The notes below the pieces were generated by a model. That model was not told the origin of the DNA and ran no database searches. It saw only the letters and a list, made by a program, of their open reading frames with translations. The translations under genes and the position numbers were made by a program. A DNA stretch of 47,282 bases from Actinomortierella ambigua (taxonomy: Eukaryota; Mortierellomycota; Mortierellomycetes; Mortierellales; Mortierellaceae), in contig JAAAJB010000033.1 in assembly GCA_016098155.1 (NCBI GenBank), positions 62,979 through 110,260 of the forward strand, read 5' to 3'. Shown in pieces: positions 46,381 through 47,282 of this stretch; the first letter of the stretch is position 1, and each line of letters starts with the position of its first letter.

Positions 46381-46766
46381 ATTCACGGGGATTTTAATTC
46401 TGTGCACATCAGGAATTCGTGCGCAGCCCATGCAGAAATCACTACTTCCATTGCGTATATTCTCCCTATAAGCATGGTGCGCTCCCTAAATCCACAGTCC
46501 TGTCTCTTTTTTCACTCCGTCAGATGATTGAGGCCTCAGACTTTCCTCTCATGGAGCTCAGAAGGGGTCCTTATCTCTTACAATGGAACTCACCCCATTC
46601 CCATGCCAAAACGAAGGTCCTATGGCGGGCCCAACTGGACTGCTACGTGCTGTCAAGGGTCAAGTACAGAGTGCTGGTGTGAGCACACAGTCGAGCTGGC
46701 TATCCTGTTTGCCCCTCGCCACGCGTTTTGGTTTTGCTTGGCTTGGCTTGAATTTTTTTTTTCGCG
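46381..46766. other. Upstream flank of the tRNA gene
   Basis: No gene recognised. An 87-codon plus-strand frame at 46419-46682 has no motif. Confidence 0.4.
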
Positions 46767-46806
46767 ACTGGATTTAATTTAAAGTCACTGGATTTAATTT
46801 AAAGTC
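46767..46806. repeat. Two exact tandem copies of a 20-bp AT-rich unit
   Basis: The unit ACTGGATTTAATTTAAAGTC occurs at 46767-46786 and 46787-46806 without change. It contains the palindrome TTTAAATTAAA-like core TTTAATTTAAA. It lies about 25 bp upstream of a CATAAAAG sequence, so it could be a duplicated regulator site. Confidence 0.75.
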
Positions 46807-46825
46807 ACAGGGGAGGTGAATGACG

Positions 46826-46833
46826 CATAAAAG
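46826..46833 (+). promoter_or_regulatory. Candidate promoter of a gene running off the right edge
   Basis: CATAAAAG is followed by a CT-rich leader (TCCTCTCTTCTTCTTCTTCT) and, near 46914, a good donor (CTCAG|GTAGGTGC). This is the layout of a promoter, 5' UTR exon and first intron. No coding exon is seen before the window ends, so the call is tentative. Confidence 0.3.
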
Positions 46834-47282
46834 AGTGGCGAGAGAGGACAATCAATTCCTCTCTTCTTCTTCTTCTTCACATTCCTACCCTCCACACTTT
46901 ACACACAACTCAGGTAGGTGCTTTATAAGACGGCGGGCAGTTGTGGGCGTTGAGCGATGGCATTCTCATGCGTGCATGGCTTCTCGAGTAGGCCTGTGTC
47001 GCCCGGCCTTCCTGGTGGGAGGGCCTCTTCAATGGGCACCTTGCTGAAAGAAAGTCCGCTGCACTCTACATGAGCCCTCTTCGCACGTTTGGCTCCCTTT
47101 CCTAGGACTGGAGGATTGTGGTTTACATGCCTTCGTAGCGGAGTAGGATCCCGAGGTAGCATACTCGACGACGTACTAGAAATACTGAGAGATAGCTTGG
47201 CCGTGGGCAGCAATGCCGGACGGGTCATCGTTCCGCCCCTCTGCAACAAATATATTACGCCGGCTCCCCTGTCCTTTACCCT
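46834..47282. other. Right edge, no gene recognised
   Basis: Apart from the possible leader and donor described at 46826, neither strand shows a recognisable frame. The 108-codon minus-strand frame at 46923-47249 lacks motifs. Confidence 0.4.

Overview
The window reads as nuclear DNA of a fungus. The recognisable genes are fungal types: a SPX-ankyrin-GDPD phosphodiesterase, Mex67, a Pex24/Pex30-type membrane protein and a Sec59-type dolichol kinase. Almost all are split by short GT-AG introns of about 70-240 nt, with phases that join into uninterrupted frames. The P-type ATPase resembling Na,K-ATPase, the long low-complexity inserts and the frequent A/T and C/T homopolymers are compatible with an early-diverging lineage such as Mortierellomycota/Mucoromycota. 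That placement is inference, not shown by any single marker.

Layout from left to right. Positions 1-998 hold a copy of a segment also found in an intron of RPS10, followed by a fold-back element. RPS10 (eS10) lies at 999-2489 (-), dolichol kinase at 3631-7978 (-), and an uncharacterised polyQ protein of 751 residues at 8601-11495 (-) with a probable 5' UTR intron reaching 12202. Positions 12.2-15.5 kb contain no gene I can support. MEX67 (mRNA export, nine coding exons) lies at 15469-18674 (-), an acidic orphan protein at 19529-20608 (-), and a 59-residue TATA-driven orphan at 21810-21989 (+). A PAP2/lipid phosphate phosphatase (22480-24262, +) converges on a C1-domain plus Pex24-type membrane protein (24370-26111, -). 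SEC7, the trans-Golgi Arf exchange factor, lies at 26467-33135 (-) and is divergent from GDE1, a glycerophosphocholine phosphodiesterase (34602-39436, +). GDE1 converges on a P2-type cation ATPase (39611-43188, -). The right end (43.2-47.3 kb) is gene-poor. It has a tRNA-Ala(AGC), a possible mitochondrial-carrier remnant, short inverted and direct repeats, and candidate promoters.

Most of the genes act on membranes or lipids: dolichyl phosphate synthesis, phosphatidate dephosphorylation, a predicted diacylglycerol-binding ER/peroxisome membrane protein, Golgi Arf activation, phospholipid head-group turnover and cation pumping. The most suggestive pairing is the phosphatase that would make diacylglycerol, set tail-to-tail with a membrane-shaping protein carrying an intact C1 (diacylglycerol-binding) motif. 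Exon joins were chosen by hand for canonical splice sites and reading phase. They are predictions without transcript support.
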